Part shown: piece by piece, positions 26,088 to 34,069 of the stretch
Layout: every line of letters starts with the position of its first letter
Numbering within the stretch: the stretch's first letter is position 1
From: CAWAND01 sp963797485
GTDB taxonomy: Bacteria > Chloroflexota > Anaerolineae > Anaerolineales > E44-bin32
DNA: 64,000 bases
Assembly: GCA_963797485.1 (NCBI GenBank)
Contig: CAWCPF010000003.1
Location: 434,001 to 498,000, forward strand
Direction of reading: 5' to 3'
Program-made: the position numbers and the translations under genes
Notes under the pieces: model-generated
Databases searched by the model: none
The model's input: only the letters and a program-made list of their open reading frames with translations
Told to the model about the DNA's origin: nothing

Positions 26088-27848
26088 ATGAGCACCAACA
26101 TTGAGCCCGATACCCTGCTGGCGATCGACGTAGGCAGTGTCCACACCCGGGGCAGCCTGTTCGATGTCGTCGAAGGGCGCTACCGTCTGGTGGCCTCGGG
26201 CAAGGCCCTGTCGACGGCCGGGCCGCCCCTTTTCGACGTTCTGGAAGGCGTGCGCCTGGCGCTCGATCAACTTCAGGAGGTCACCGGCAGGCAGCTCATT
26301 GACGATAGCGAAACTCTGATCATGCCGGCCACAAGCGGCGGGTCAGGGGTGGACATCTGCGTCGCCACCACGTCGGCTGGCCCGGATATCAAGGCGGTGC
26401 TGGTCGGTTTGATGGATGACGTCTCGATTGCAAGCGGGCGGCGACTGGCGGCCTCGACCTATCTCGACCTGGTCGAGGAGATCGGCCTGACCGACCGGCG
26501 AGGTGATGATGAAAAGCTCGATCTGATCCTGCGCGCCAGGCCGGATGTGATCCTGGTGGTGGGCGGGACGGACGGAGGCGCAGCCGCCTCGGTCCTGAGT
26601 ATGGTGGATCTGGTCGGGCTGGCCGCCGGCCTATCGCCCGAGGGCGAAGCGCCGAGGGTGGTCTACGCCGGCAACCGCGCGCTGGCGGCGCATGTGGCCG
26701 AACGCTTCACGGACGCCACCCAGGTCGCCCTCACAGCCAACATCCGGCCCGGTCTGGAACAGGAGGATCTGGCCCCGGCGCGCATGCGCCTGGCGGAGGT
26801 CATTTCGGAGGCCCGCGCCGCCCGTGTGTCGGGGTTTGACGAGTTGGTTCAATGGACCGGCGGCTACCTGATGCAGTCGGCAGATGCATTCGGGCGGGTT
26901 GTGCGCTATCTGAGTCAGGTCTACGACCCGGCTAAGGGCGTGCTTGGGATCGACATGGGGGGCAGTCACACTGCTTTGGCCGCCGGATTCGCCGGCGATC
27001 TCAGGTTGGACGTGCGTTCGGATCTGGGCCTGGGGTACTCGCTTCCCGGGATCATCCAACACTCCACCCTTGAGGAAATTGGACGGTGGCTGCCCGTCGA
27101 CATCCCGGATGCCTTCATTCTCGATTACGTCCATAACAAAGCTTGTTATCCGGCCACCATTCCGGCCGAGAAGGACGAGCTGTACCTCGAGCTGGCGCTG
27201 GCGCGCCAAATCATGCGCACGGCGCTCAAGTTCGCGCGCGCCGGCTGGCCGCGGCGGCGCGGCATCCGCGATTCCATACTGCTGCCGCCGATCGAACCCA
27301 TCCTGGCCGCAGGCGGAATACTGGCCCGCGTCCCGCACCCGGGATATGCCGCCCTGACCATTCTGGACGCCTTTCAGCCGGTGGGGATCACTACGCTGGT
27401 GCTCGATCCGCATGGACTCTCGTCAGCGCTGGGCGCGGCGGCGGGTCCGGTCCCGATGGCGACCGTGCAGGTGCTCAGCAGCGGCAATTTCGTGAGCTTG
27501 GGGACGGTCGTCTCGCCGGTCGGGCCCAGCCGGCTCGGGCGGCCGGCCGTCCGCATCCGGCTGGATCGCGAGCGGGAAGGGGACAGCCTGGAGGGCGAAG
27601 TGCGCACTGGCCAACTGGTGATCTTGCCGCTGCGGCCAGGCGATTTTGGGCGCTTGACCCTGCGCCCTGAGAAGGACTTCGATGTCGGATTTGGCGGGCC
27701 CGGGCGCGCCGGCGCGCTGAGGGTCGCCGGCGGCGCGCTGGGGTTAATCATAGACGGCCGGGGCCGGCCATTGTCCCTGCCGCCCGACCCGGAGGCGCGC
27801 CGGGAGCTGGCCGCCAAATGGCTGTGGGATATCGGCGTCCGAGGGTGA
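26088..27848 (+). CDS. MutL/GlmL-type ASKHA ATPase
   Basis: A 586-residue protein of the glutamate-mutase-L family. Two nucleotide-binding DxG motifs of the actin/Hsp70 fold are seen: LLAIDVGSVHTRG at residue 9 and LGIDMGGSHTALA near residue 287; GGTDGGAAAS near residue 160 is also characteristic. In clostridia MutL lies between the two subunits of B12-dependent glutamate mutase. No mutase genes occur here; the gene is inside a block of membrane and scaffold proteins. An energising role for that assembly is therefore more likely than mutase repair (inference). Confidence 0.78.
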   Translation: MSTNIEPDTLLAIDVGSVHTRGSLFDVVEGRYRLVASGKALSTAGPPLFDVLEGVRLALDQLQEVTGRQLIDDSETLIMPATSGGSGVDICVATTSAGPDIKAVLVGLMDDVSIASGRRLAASTYLDLVEEIGLTDRRGDDEKLDLILRARPDVILVVGGTDGGAAASVLSMVDLVGLAAGLSPEGEAPRVVYAGNRALAAHVAERFTDATQVALTANIRPGLEQEDLAPARMRLAEVISEARAARVSGFDELVQWTGGYLMQSADAFGRVVRYLSQVYDPAKGVLGIDMGGSHTALAAGFAGDLRLDVRSDLGLGYSLPGIIQHSTLEEIGRWLPVDIPDAFILDYVHNKACYPATIPAEKDELYLELALARQIMRTALKFARAGWPRRRGIRDSILLPPIEPILAAGGILARVPHPGYAALTILDAFQPVGITTLVLDPHGLSSALGAAAGPVPMATVQVLSSGNFVSLGTVVSPVGPSRLGRPAVRIRLDREREGDSLEGEVRTGQLVILPLRPGDFGRLTLRPEKDFDVGFGGPGRAGALRVAGGALGLIIDGRGRPLSLPPDPEARRELAAKWLWDIGVRG

Positions 27849-27888
27849 GAGCATGGCACTTTTCTTGCATCGTGGGATCTGAGCGACG

Positions 27889-28956
27889 ATGACTGTTCAA
27901 TACTTAGCGCCTGTGCGGCACGTGTTGCCATTGACGACCATCCGCCGAACGCGGGAGTTACCTGCGTCGGGCACGGTGACCGTGCGTGTCAACGAAAAGG
28001 TCCAGGCCCAGGATGTCTTGGGCGAGGCCGAACTCTCCCCGCGCCACTTCTTCCTGGATTTGGCTCGCGGGCTGGGCGTATCGGAGAGCCAGGTCGCCAA
28101 ATACATGACCAAACAACGAGGCGACCTGGTCAACGCGGATGAAGTCATTGCCGGGCCGGCCGGCGTGGGGCGCCGCACCGTGCGCGCGCCCTCCGACGGA
28201 CGGATCATCAGCCTGGAGCGGGGGCGTCTGCTCTTCCAGGCACGGGGCCGGGTGGTCGAAGTGCGCGCCGGGTTCCCGGCGACCGTGATCAGCTCGGATG
28301 GCGTACGCCGGGCGACCTTGGAGACGGCGGGTGCGCTGATCCAGGGTGTTTGGGGGAACGGCCGGCAGGATTTTGGCCTGATGCGCATGATCGGCGAAGG
28401 GCCGCGGAGCAAGCTGCAGACACGTTCGATGGACACGCAGCTGCGCGGCGCGGTGATCGTGGCCGGCCAGTGTGACCATCCGGCGCCGCTCCAGCAGGCC
28501 GGCGAGCTCTCCTTGCGCGGTTTGATTTTGGGCGGAATGGCGGCGGCCCTTATTCCCATGGCACGCCGGCTCACCTACCCGGTGATCGTGCTCGGGGGGT
28601 TTGGAGATTTTCCCATCAGCGCACCGATATTTAACCTGCTGGCCGGAAACGCCGGCCGCGAAGTGGCGGTGGAAGCCCGTCTGCCCGGCCCGTTTGAACT
28701 GCAAGGACCGGAAATCATCATCCCTTTGCCAAGCGATCGGGCGGTGAACCTGCCTGAAGAGGTCATCCCGATTGCTCCCGGTGTGCGGGTGAGGATCCTG
28801 CGGGCACCGCTCCAGGGTGCGATGGGTGAAGTGCGAGAGATCCTGCCCAGGGTGGAGGAGCTGGCCAGCGGAATGCTGGCCCGCAGCGCTGTCGTTTCGA
28901 TCGAAGGTTCGGGGCCCACACGCGTGCCCCTGGCCAATCTCGAGATTCTAGGCTAA
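27889..28956 (+). CDS. Unknown protein with barrel-sandwich-like segment, partner of the MutL-type ATPase
   Basis: A 355-residue soluble protein. Residues 80-125 read as a beta-rich barrel-sandwich-like segment: VIAGPAGVGRRTVRAPSDGRI (cited in part by RAPSDGRI) resembles lipoyl-type domains but lacks the modified Lys. A hydrophobic glycine-rich stretch, LRGLILGGMAAALIPMARRL, lies near residue 210. The C-terminal part is beta-rich. It follows the ATPase gene by 40 bases and shares its orientation. I do not recognise a named family. A vehicle domain that presents DNA, cofactor or peptide is possible but unproven. Confidence 0.6.
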   Translation: MTVQYLAPVRHVLPLTTIRRTRELPASGTVTVRVNEKVQAQDVLGEAELSPRHFFLDLARGLGVSESQVAKYMTKQRGDLVNADEVIAGPAGVGRRTVRAPSDGRIISLERGRLLFQARGRVVEVRAGFPATVISSDGVRRATLETAGALIQGVWGNGRQDFGLMRMIGEGPRSKLQTRSMDTQLRGAVIVAGQCDHPAPLQQAGELSLRGLILGGMAAALIPMARRLTYPVIVLGGFGDFPISAPIFNLLAGNAGREVAVEARLPGPFELQGPEIIIPLPSDRAVNLPEEVIPIAPGVRVRILRAPLQGAMGEVREILPRVEELASGMLARSAVVSIEGSGPTRVPLANLEILG

Positions 28957-29016
28957 CGCGGAGCAGCAGCGTTTGCCCGGGGTCGGAGTCCGGGGCGAGC
29001 GCGAGGAGAGAAGACC

Positions 29017-29565
29017 ATGGCTGAAGACTTTGAAGTTGGTGGCCCACTACCGGAGGAGTCGTCCAACCGGACCTTCTTGGTTGCCGCTGCCGGTATCGGA
29101 GGTCTGCTGGTTTTGAGCATGATCTGTCTAGGCGTTTATGCGCTGGTCCTGGCGCCTGGACAGCAGCAGGCGAGATTGGAGCAAGCCACCCAGATCGTGC
29201 TCCAGAATACGCAGGTGGCTCAGCAGCTCACCCAGACCGCCGCCGCCCAGCGCGCCACTCAGACACCTACCCCCACGGACACACCCGTCCCGACCGAGGT
29301 CCCGACCGCCACCCCCACGCAGGTGGTGGTGATCCCGACCGATACACCCTTTACGACCTTCGGGACATCCGCGCCGCTGACGGCGACAGCGGCCGCACAA
29401 CAGACGCTGGCCGCGGGCCAACAGACCACGCCCACGGCAACCGCGACGGCACTGCCAGTCACCGGTTTCGCTGATGAAGTCGGCCTGCCGACCCTGTTCC
29501 TGGTGGCCTTGGGGCTCCTGGCCGTGGTGATCCTTGCCCGGGGTTTGCGAAGCCGCACCGTCTGA
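29017..29565 (+). CDS. Membrane protein with Thr/Pro-rich stalk and LPVTG-like C-terminal tail
   Basis: A 182-residue protein. An N-terminal transmembrane helix (residues 23-46) is followed by a Gln-rich helix, a stalk of TPTPTDTPVPTEVP-type repeats, and a sorting-like end: ALPVTGFADE, a hydrophobic helix (about 20 residues) and RGLRSRTV. An LPxTG-hydrophobic-basic end is the classic sortase signal, but a sortase is not in the window and an uncleaved first helix would anchor both ends. SD-like GGAGAG precedes ATG 29017. A terminator follows at 29598, so this is the last gene of the block. Confidence 0.65.
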   Translation: MAEDFEVGGPLPEESSNRTFLVAAAGIGGLLVLSMICLGVYALVLAPGQQQARLEQATQIVLQNTQVAQQLTQTAAAQRATQTPTPTDTPVPTEVPTATPTQVVVIPTDTPFTTFGTSAPLTATAAAQQTLAAGQQTTPTATATALPVTGFADEVGLPTLFLVALGLLAVVILARGLRSRTV

Positions 29566-29597
29566 GCTCCATCTCCTCGTGCGCCTGAAGTCATCTC

Positions 29598-29628
29598 CCG
29601 CAGGGCCAGACCTTCTTTGGCCCTGCGG
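29598..29628 (+). terminator. Terminator-like hairpin ending the block
   Basis: A perfect 11-bp stem CCGCAGGGCCA/TGGCCCTGCGG with a 9-base loop, 33 bases after the last stop. There is no strong T run, so it may be factor-assisted. Confidence 0.55.
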
Positions 29629-29639
29629 TCGCGTTGTGG

Positions 29640-29645
29640 GATAAT
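29640..29645 (+). promoter_or_regulatory. -10 element of the ATPase-OmpR_C gene
   Basis: GATAAT with TTGGCC about 17 bases upstream, within the 3' arm of the preceding hairpin. It leaves a leader of about 65 bases before GTG 29718. Confidence 0.4.
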
Positions 29646-29717
29646 CTCGCCCATCCCTCATCCAGCACCGTAGTGCGCGGCCCCCGCCGGCCTGCGCGCC
29701 CGACAAGGACCATCGGC

Positions 29718-31067
29718 GTGACCAAGAAAGCTGTCTCCCCAGGCTGGGCCGAACTGCCCTTTCCCAATCTGGCACGCCAGGTCCTGACCGACCTGGCGGC
29801 CGGCCGGTGTGCGGCGATTGTCGGACTCAGCAATACCGGCAAGTCCACCTTCATGCGCGGGCTGGCTTCGTCGGCTGCGGAGTCCCGGTACGAGTCCATT
29901 CGCGGCCGCCCGGGGCGCTTGTTGTTTGTGGACTGCAACCGCGCCGTGGCCCTGTCGGTCCAAGCCTTCTACGAAGTCGTCCTGCGATCGCTGCTCGAGG
30001 CCTTTACCGACCAGGTGCCAAAAGAAATCTACGACCGGTTGGGCTCCTACCATGCCTCCGTCACGGAAGCCGGCAACGAATTCGGCGCCTCGTTGTCATT
30101 CAATTTGGCCCTTAGCGATTTGTGCCAAGAACTGGGCACGGATCTGTGTTTGGTCATCGACGAGTTCGACGAGCTCTACACGGCGTTGGAAGACCGCGCG
30201 CTGCTCAACATGCGAGCTTTGCGAGACCGGTTCCCCGACCGGCTGCTGTTTGTCACCGCCACCGTGCGGCGTCTGCCCGAGCTGCGCGGCCGGGTGGTCG
30301 AAGACGAGTTCGCCGAGATGTTTTCACAGTCCACCTACGCTATGCCGGAGCTGGAACTGTCGGACATCGAGCGCGCCCTGTCGGAATCCGGCCTGAGCTC
30401 GATGGCCCCCGGCCAGCGCGAGCTGTGCCTCCAGCTCTCTGGAGGTCACCCTGGCTTGCTCATCGCCATCGGGCAGGCGCTGGCCGGGTCAGACGAAACC
30501 GATCCGGAAGGCGGTCTGCTCCGCGTGGCGCAGGAGGCCCAACCGCGTGCGGAGTGTCTGAAGATCTGGAATCAGCTCAGCCAGGAGGAGCAGGTCTGGA
30601 TGGGCATGCTGGTGACCCAGTCGGACGCCGGGCTGGCGCTGCCCCAACGCGACCAGTTGCAGACGCTGGGTGTGCTGCGCGACGGCCATGTCTTTTCGCC
30701 GGTTCTGGAACGGTTTGTCAGCCGGCGGACACGCGCCCCGGGCATCGACGACCGCGGGGTGCACATGGACGTCGACTCCGGGGATGTATGGGTGGACGGC
30801 GTGCGCATCCCCATCCTGACCGATCTTGAATATCGCTTGATGGTGCTGCTGGACGACCGGCGCGACAAGCTCACAGACAAGTACAAAATCGTCACGGCCG
30901 TGTGGGGGGAAGCCTACCTGGGGGAGGTGGATGACGCCCGGGTGGAGAAGCTCGTCAGCCGTCTGCGGAGCAAGATCGAGAGCGACCCTTCCGACCCGCG
31001 CTATCTGGTCACCCAGCGGGGCCGGGGCTACAAGCTGCTTTCCCGGCCGGCAAAGACTGAACGCTAG
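29718..31067 (+). CDS. AAA/STAND-like ATPase fused to an OmpR-type winged helix
   Basis: A 449-residue regulator. The N-terminal NTPase has Walker A GLSNTGKSTF near residue 38 and Walker B LCLVIDEFDELY near residue 145, with TATVRRLPELRG as a sensor-like segment. An AAA lid-like helical region follows. The C-terminal 95 residues form an OmpR/PhoB winged helix: LTDLEYRLMVLL, VWGEAYLGEVDDARVEKLVSRLR (cited in part) and RGYKLL. There is no receiver domain, so NTP binding rather than phosphorylation would switch it. GTG 29718 has AAGGA 8 bases upstream; GTG 29673 is an alternative. Its stop overlaps that of the convergent gene. Confidence 0.72.
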   Translation: MTKKAVSPGWAELPFPNLARQVLTDLAAGRCAAIVGLSNTGKSTFMRGLASSAAESRYESIRGRPGRLLFVDCNRAVALSVQAFYEVVLRSLLEAFTDQVPKEIYDRLGSYHASVTEAGNEFGASLSFNLALSDLCQELGTDLCLVIDEFDELYTALEDRALLNMRALRDRFPDRLLFVTATVRRLPELRGRVVEDEFAEMFSQSTYAMPELELSDIERALSESGLSSMAPGQRELCLQLSGGHPGLLIAIGQALAGSDETDPEGGLLRVAQEAQPRAECLKIWNQLSQEEQVWMGMLVTQSDAGLALPQRDQLQTLGVLRDGHVFSPVLERFVSRRTRAPGIDDRGVHMDVDSGDVWVDGVRIPILTDLEYRLMVLLDDRRDKLTDKYKIVTAVWGEAYLGEVDDARVEKLVSRLRSKIESDPSDPRYLVTQRGRGYKLLSRPAKTER

Positions 31068-32528
31068 GTCGGGCCGTCGGCAGCCATGGACGAGCCGTAT
31101 GCCAGCAGGCTGTCCACGCGTTCGGGTTCCAGGGCCTCGGCGTAAATCCGCAGTACCGGTTCGGTCCCGGAAGGCCTGATCAGCAGCCACGAGTTCGTCC
31201 GCCAGACGGTATTTGACCCCGTCCATCTGCTCGACCCGTATCACCTCGACGCCATCAATCGATGGCGGTGCGTCGTTCACCAGCCGATCGACCATCTTGG
31301 ACTTGACGATCGGATGGGCCAGACGCTGGTCATGGCGGGCGTAGTAGGAGGGGCCCGCCAGTTCCAGCAGGTCGGCTACCAGTTCGTCGAGGCTCTTGCC
31401 CTGCTTGGCGACCATCTCCACGATCAGCAGGCCCATGAGCACCCCGTCGCCTTCGGGGATATGGCCCTTGAAGGACATGCCGCCGGATTCCTCGCCCCCG
31501 ATCAGGACATCACCTCGGAGCATGAGGTCGGCAATGTGGTTGAACCCGACGGGGGTCTCGACCACCTCGAGCCCGTAGCGCGCGGCCAGCCGGTCGATCA
31601 TGCGCGTCGTGGAAACGGTCTTGACGACCCGGCCGGAGAGGCCGCGCACTTCCACCAGGTAGCGGACCGACAGAGCCATGATGCGGTGCGGATCGACGAA
31701 CTGGCCGCGGCCGTCCATGGCGCCTACCCGGTCGGCATCGCCGTCGGTCGCCACGCCCAGCTGGCCGTGTCCCGCGGCGATGGCACCGGCCAGCGCGCCG
31801 AGATAGCGGGCAATCGGCTCAGGGTGAATGCCTCCGAAACCCGGATTCATCTCGCCGCGAACCTCAAACACCTCGCAGCCCGTGCCTTGAAGAATGCCTT
31901 TGATCTGACCCCGCCCCGAGCCGAACATCGAATCGACGACCACATGCTGCGGGTTGTCGGCAATGGCGTCGAAATCGATCAGCGTGCGCAGGTGTTCGTA
32001 ATACGCGGGTGTGGGATTGAAGCGTTGGATTAGTCCGGCTTCACGCGCCCGGTCATAGTCCATCAGATTTGGGCCGCGGCCGCGGGACTCATTGTCGTTC
32101 AAATAGACCTCGACGCGGCGGCACTGATCGGGCGACGCCGCGCCCCCGTAGCTGATCTTCAACTTGAGGCCGTTGTAGCGCGGGGCGTTGTGGGAGGCCG
32201 TGATCATGATCCCGGCCACCGCACCCAGGTGGCGAACCGCATAGCTGATGGCGGGGGTGGGTGCGTCGGCGGTGGCCAGAAAAACGGTGTAGCCGTTGGC
32301 CGCCAGCACCCGGGCGGCTTCGACTGCGTAGCGGTCGGACAAGAACCGCGTGTCGAACCCCACCACCATGCGGCGCGGATCGGGCTCCGGCACCCCCTGG
32401 TTGCCATCGTGCCACGCCTCGGCGGCCACGGCATCAGCGATCGCCTGGCTGACCTGCCGCAGGTTGTGAAACGTAAAGGTGTCGGAGATAACGCCTCGCC
32501 AGCCGTCGGTGCCGAAGTGAATGGTCAT
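31064..32528 (-). CDS. Phosphoglucomutase/phosphomannomutase, frame broken at about 31193
   Basis: Interconverts hexose 1- and 6-phosphates. Seen: metal and substrate loops FGTDGWRG at residue 5, the catalytic phosphoserine loop TASHNAPRYNG near residue 108, the DGDADR metal loop near 255, and GEESGG near 340. The single long frame runs on into non-family sequence after KYRLADE. Skipping one base at 31193 joins SWLLIRPSGTEPVLR, the phosphate-binding loop of domain 4, and ends at a TAG at 31066-31064, giving 487 residues. A strong promoter and a TTGTGA-N6-TCACAA site lie upstream. The stop shares CTAG with the convergent gene. Confidence 0.88.
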
Positions 32529-32633
32529 GGACGTCCTTGGGTCGCAGACTCTCCGGAGCAGGGATGCGGGCGGGAGACAGGCTGGATGGCCCGATCTTGG
32601 GCAGGGCCGAACATGATCGCGCCGGCGGGCCGG

Positions 32634-32662
32634 ATTCTAGCAGGCGGTTCGGGCAGCGTCAA
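32634..32662 (-). promoter_or_regulatory. Promoter of the phosphohexomutase gene
   Basis: Minus strand TTGACG (32662-32657), exactly 17 bases, TAGAAT (32639-32634). Leader of about 100 bases. Confidence 0.65.
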
Positions 32663-32685
32663 CGCCACACCGCTTGGGGGGAAGA

Positions 32686-32703
32686 TTGTGAAAGCTGTCA
32701 CAA
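32686..32703. promoter_or_regulatory. TTGTGA-N6-TCACAA palindrome, upstream of phosphohexomutase
   Basis: TTGTGAAAGCTGTCACAA, centred about 66 bases upstream of the predicted transcription start, where a CRP-type class I activator would bind. It is the best regulatory placement among the five copies. Confidence 0.5.
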
Positions 32704-32737
32704 GACGGCGGAGGTCAGCTCGAAGCCCCGGGCGCAA

Positions 32738-34012
32738 TCATGGGTTATGGACGGCCATCGCGGCGGCCAGAGCGGCCGAATCAGGGGTTGAGCCACCCAG
32801 CAGCACGGCCTGGGCGGCGGCAAACAGCGGCGCCCCAAAGGTGGCTGACGTCTCCGCACTGGGGCCCGGCAGCGCCGCCATGGCCACGCCTTCCACCGCC
32901 GCTCGGTCGGGAAGCGAAGCCCAGGCGCCCAGAGCTGCGACGGTCGGCGGCATCAACCCCAGAGCCTCAGTCCACGGCCCAAGAAAGGCTGGTTGGTTTA
33001 GAAAGGCGAGCAGGTCGCTGGCCAGGGCCTGCTGCTCGGCGTCGCGTGTGGCGATACCCCAGGACCAGGTGAAGGCATACGCCATGCCCTGGCCGTCTTG
33101 GGTTGGCAGAGGGACCAGCCCGAGATTCTCCCGGTTGGAGGCAATCAGGAAATCATGCAGCCACACGACGGCTGCATCCACCCTGCGCTGGCGCAAGGCC
33201 TGCCATGATTCAACCGGCGAGGCGACCTGTGGGGCGCTGGGGGGAAGATACCCGGTGCGGTCGGCCGAGGCATAGAAAGCCAGCACCTGGGCAAGGGTCG
33301 TCGGATCGAGGCTGGGCTCGCCGTCGTCACCCGCCACGGGACCCTGGAGTGCCTGGTAGAGCGCCAGCGTGGAAGTCGCCGAGGGGTCGCCGAGCGGAAG
33401 CGAAAAGAGGTGGGCCTGGTCGATCAGCGATTGCCAGGAAAGGGGTGAAGACGCATATCGATCGGCCCGGTAGGCGAAGGCGATGGCATCACTGGCGAAG
33501 GGAAGGCTGTAGAAGCTCTCATCGGCCACAGCTGTCTGAATGGCGTAGGTCCACCAGTCGGGTTGGCTGGGGGCCGGCGCCAGTTTCCCCAACGGCACGA
33601 TCAGGCCTTTGACGATAGCTGTGTTGAGGTTGTCCGTGTCCAGCGCAATCAGGTCGGGGATGGCCTCGGGAGCGGCAATTTGAGCCGCCGACAGGGTCTC
33701 GAGCAGACCGGACGGGCCCGAGCGGTCCTTGACGCGCACATCGATGACCAGGCCGGAATCCGCGTCCTGGAACGCCTGGAGCCGATCGGCCAGGAGCTTG
33801 CCCGGCGCGGTCTCGGGGTCTGGAGCCAGCTCGGGGGGCAGCCAGATACGCAGGATGGGAGTGCGCGCCGGGACGGGTGCGGTCGCCGTAAGGGTCGCCG
33901 GCCTGGTTGAAACCGGTGAGACAGTCGGCGTGGTGTTGAGGGTGTTACTTGGAGCGCACCCGAACAGCGTGAGGAGCAACACCCCCGTGATCAGGCGTCC
34001 TAGGGGCCTCAT
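32738..34012 (-). CDS. Extracellular solute-binding lipoprotein (orphan)
   Basis: A 424-residue secreted binding protein resembling ABC sugar-binding (SBP_bac_1) proteins. The signal peptide ends in lipobox LFGC at about residue 19, then a Thr/Pro-rich linker and the two-lobed domain (LRIWLPPELAPDPE..., LTDLIALDTDNL-like segment seen as PDLIALDTDNLN, and YSLPFASDAIAFAYR, cited as short pieces). No permease or ATPase is adjacent, so it either uses a distant transporter or is a sensor. TATAAT lies 8 bases before the ATG, with no ribosome site. Confidence 0.82.
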   Translation of the reverse strand: MRPLGRLITGVLLLTLFGCAPSNTLNTTPTVSPVSTRPATLTATAPVPARTPILRIWLPPELAPDPETAPGKLLADRLQAFQDADSGLVIDVRVKDRSGPSGLLETLSAAQIAAPEAIPDLIALDTDNLNTAIVKGLIVPLGKLAPAPSQPDWWTYAIQTAVADESFYSLPFASDAIAFAYRADRYASSPLSWQSLIDQAHLFSLPLGDPSATSTLALYQALQGPVAGDDGEPSLDPTTLAQVLAFYASADRTGYLPPSAPQVASPVESWQALRQRRVDAAVVWLHDFLIASNRENLGLVPLPTQDGQGMAYAFTWSWGIATRDAEQQALASDLLAFLNQPAFLGPWTEALGLMPPTVAALGAWASLPDRAAVEGVAMAALPGPSAETSATFGAPLFAAAQAVLLGGSTPDSAALAAAMAVHNP

Positions 34013-34020
34013 GGCAGGCG

Positions 34021-34026
34021 ATTATA
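34021..34026 (-). promoter_or_regulatory. -10 of solute-binding protein gene (leaderless)
   Basis: TATAAT on the minus strand, 8 bases before ATG 34012. Confidence 0.55.
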
Positions 34027-34054
34027 GCATTCCGAGCGGGCCGGTCGCGTGTGC

Positions 34055-34060
34055 TAAAAT
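34055..34060 (+). promoter_or_regulatory. -10 of uvrC (leaderless)
   Basis: TAAAAT preceded by TGTGC, ending 9 bases before ATG 34070. No LexA box is seen here. Confidence 0.5.
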
Positions 34061-34069
34061 GCCCGGGCG

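Noticed and set aside
26088..27848. DNA mismatch repair MutL
   Set aside because: The name is shared only; this protein has ASKHA motifs, not a GHKL ATPase.
30489..31193. C-terminal extension of the phosphohexomutase (679-codon ORF)
   Set aside because: The extra residues are the antisense of the ATPase gene; family domain 4 is found in the next frame.
34055..34069. SOS control of uvrC
   Set aside because: No GAAC-N4-GTTC or one-mismatch site is seen between 34013 and 34070.
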